A stretch of 64,000 nucleotides of DNA from Ursidibacter maritimus (GTDB taxonomy: Bacteria; Pseudomonadota; Gammaproteobacteria; Enterobacterales; Pasteurellaceae), in assembly GCF_009761395.1 (NCBI RefSeq), contig NZ_LEKN01000034.1, forward strand, positions 1-64,000, in the 5' to 3' direction. Shown in pieces: positions 62,316-64,000 of this stretch; positions within the stretch are counted from its first letter, which is position 1; each line of letters starts with the position of its first letter. The notes under the pieces are model-generated. The model was given only the letters and a program-made list of their open reading frames with translations. It was not told the DNA's origin and ran no database searches. Both the position numbers and the translations under genes were made by a program.

Positions 62316-62951
62316 TTAAGGTTGATTATCTGTATTTTGCGTTGGGCTATCTACCGATTTGGCTTTACGGCTCTTTTTCCATTTCCAAAATACAAAAATT
62401 CCACCAATAATTAAAATAACCCAAATTACCATTTGTCCTTTCTGAATTTGAGCGTGTAACCAATCTAAATTTTTTGCTCCGAAGTCGCCTAAATAGACCC
62501 AAATTGGAACAGAAATAATTGCAGCAAAGAAATCGACTAAAACAAAACGAGTAAAAGTCACTTTGCGAGTAATGCCTGATACTAAATAAACCACCGCTCG
62601 AAGCCCAGGTAAAAAACGGGCAACAAATAAGAGTTTCCAACCTTCTTTTTCAAAGCGATCTTGTACTGTTGCAAATCGTTCTGGCGTGGCAATTTTGCGA
62701 ATAAGTGGGAATTTTAGGATTTTTTCACCATAAATGCGTCCAAGCCAATACATTGTGCTATCGCCAACTAATACACCAATCATACTGACGACAAGCATCC
62801 AATGTACGTTTGTGTAACCTAAGCCAGAGATTACACCACCTGATACAAGGGTAATATCTTCAGGAATAGGTACGCCAAATCCACAGATTAACAGCACAAA
62901 AAATACAGCAAAGTAGCCATAGCTACTGAAAAATTCAATTAGTAATTCCAT
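62316..62951 (-). CDS. DedA-family membrane protein
   Basis: This 211-residue inner-membrane protein has several hydrophobic segments and the DedA signature FGVPIPEDITLVSGGVISG near residues 25-43, then ARFLPGLRAVVYLVSGITR with the conserved arginines. The family is linked to polyprenyl or phospholipid flipping and proton-motive-force maintenance. The tail is basic and then polar. It lies 11 bases after purR on the same strand and is probably cotranscribed with it. Confidence 0.9.
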   Translation of the reverse strand: MELLIEFFSSYGYFAVFFVLLICGFGVPIPEDITLVSGGVISGLGYTNVHWMLVVSMIGVLVGDSTMYWLGRIYGEKILKFPLIRKIATPERFATVQDRFEKEGWKLLFVARFLPGLRAVVYLVSGITRKVTFTRFVLVDFFAAIISVPIWVYLGDFGAKNLDWLHAQIQKGQMVIWVILIIGGIFVFWKWKKSRKAKSVDSPTQNTDNQP

Positions 62952-62962
62952 TACAATTCCTC

Positions 62963-63973
62963 TTATTGATTTAGGTTTCGGACAGAACTGCGCACAACGA
63001 GCTCAGGGTAAAATTCTAAGACCTTAGGCTCGTGACTTTGTTCATTATGTTCAATACGCTCAAGCAGTAAATCTAATGCCATCTGCCCTAAGCGTGTTTT
63101 AGATTGATGAATAGTGGTAAGTGGCGGCGCATAGAAACGCGAGTTATGAATATTATCGTAACCAATGATCGAAATATCTTGCGGGACAGATAAGCCTTTT
63201 TCTGTGATTGCAGAAATTGCACCTAAAGCCACGACATCACAAGCACAAACAACCGCCGTAGGCAGTTTTTCTTGTTTAAGTAAATTATTCATACTTTCGT
63301 AGCCAGCTTCAGGTTCAAAATCATTTTCGCAAATCCACTCATCTCGGATAAGCAACCCTGCATCTGTCATCGCTTTAACGAAGCCATCAAAGCGAGCTTT
63401 TGAGATAGTTTTAAACAAATCGCCCGTAATGATTGCAATATCACGATGTCCATTTTCAATTAAATACTGAGTTGCCATATAGCCACCATCAAAGCTATGG
63501 TCTTGAATACGATCACTTTGTCCGTCGTTTGGACCCCAATCCATTACCACCATTGGCACATTTGTGCCGTTAAAGAGTGAAAATGAATTGTCAGTATATT
63601 CTGAACACATTACCAAAATACCATCGACTCGTTTTTTAACCAGCATATCTAAATGGTTTTGAATTTTTTCTGACTGGTTTTGTGTATTACAGAGAAATAA
63701 TGAATAGCCTTTCTGATAACAGTATTCTTCCACTGCTAATACGATTTCAGCGAAATAGGGAGCTTCGCTGGTTGTGATGATCATGCCAATTGATTTAGTC
63801 GTATTCACTTTTAAACTACGAGCAACGGCACTTGGTGAATAATTTAATTCACCGACAGCTTGCCAAACAATTTTTGTGGTATCTTCTGATACAAAACGTG
63901 TTTTATTGATCACGTGAGAGACTGTCGTAGTGGACACGCCCGCTAGTTTGGCAACATCTTTAATCGTAGCCAT
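62963..63973 (-). CDS. purR: Purine repressor PurR
   Basis: This 336-residue LacI-family repressor of purine genes binds hypoxanthine or guanine as corepressor. The N-terminal DNA-binding part [20 protein letters not shown] and the hinge region [12 protein letters not shown] are nearly those of Escherichia coli PurR. The core includes [39 protein letters not shown] and [18 protein letters not shown], also PurR-like. Length equals the E. coli protein closely (341). Its upstream region continues to the window end and shows no clear PurR box. Confidence 0.95.
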   Translation of the reverse strand: MATIKDVAKLAGVSTTTVSHVINKTRFVSEDTTKIVWQAVGELNYSPSAVARSLKVNTTKSIGMIITTSEAPYFAEIVLAVEEYCYQKGYSLFLCNTQNQSEKIQNHLDMLVKKRVDGILVMCSEYTDNSFSLFNGTNVPMVVMDWGPNDGQSDRIQDHSFDGGYMATQYLIENGHRDIAIITGDLFKTISKARFDGFVKAMTDAGLLIRDEWICENDFEPEAGYESMNNLLKQEKLPTAVVCACDVVALGAISAITEKGLSVPQDISIIGYDNIHNSRFYAPPLTTIHQSKTRLGQMALDLLLERIEHNEQSHEPKVLEFYPELVVRSSVRNLNQ

Positions 63974-64000
63974 TCAAAATTCCTCACCATAAAAAATTGA

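Overview
The window is a chromosomal segment of a Pasteurellaceae bacterium. Many copies of ACAAGCGGT and its complement ACCGCTTGT, often followed by an A/T-rich TTTGCAAAA tail, mark it as a species with the Apl-type DNA uptake sequence (the Actinobacillus pleuropneumoniae / Mannheimia / Bibersteinia side of the family) rather than the Haemophilus influenzae type. The DNA is AT-rich and the genes are closely packed. The exact species cannot be named from the sequence.

Positions 1 to about 6,276 are one end of an integrative conjugative element (ICE). They hold a minus-strand operon in the order parA, dnaB, parB, DUF2857 gene, replication-initiator-like gene, and a complete tRNA-Leu(CAA) gene. 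A truncated 5' half of a second, different tRNA-Leu gene lies at 6,266-6,306. It breaks at GATTTTGAATC in the anticodon arm, which is the expected crossover site of this ICE group. The replication gene contains a cluster of palindromic iteron-like repeats (585-743). A second array of palindromes with a 40-bp period sits at the window edge (1-137). Together they suggest that the element carries its own replication origin(s), initiator, helicase and partition system.

From 6,402 onward the window is ordinary chromosome: ubiA-glpR; hflD-purB; lon with a sigma-32-like promoter; a decayed P4-type integrase next to tRNA-Val(GAC); apaH; a TonB-dependent receptor with a Fur-like box; rnb; fabI; and rlmE-ftsH. 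A metabolic block (icd, acnB, gltA) encodes oxaloacetate to 2-oxoglutarate and is interrupted by a lipid A phosphoethanolamine transferase gene. Next come yjgR, a small DUF2799 lipoprotein, rhlB, argF, lolB-ispE-prs, pyrD, and convergent proB-TSUP-nth. polA, a rhodanese/DUF2892 protein, and tyrR-sapABCD follow.

The last part holds a LysR regulator, topA, yihI-DUF2489-hemN, lptD, priC, an OmpP2-like porin, dedA and purR. Functional themes are envelope biogenesis (lolB, lptD, fabI, eptA, porin), proteostasis (lon, ftsH), DNA and RNA metabolism (polA, topA, nth, priC, rnb, rhlB, rlmE) and nucleotide supply (prs, pyrD, purB, purR). No CRISPR array, rRNA gene or intact insertion sequence was seen.
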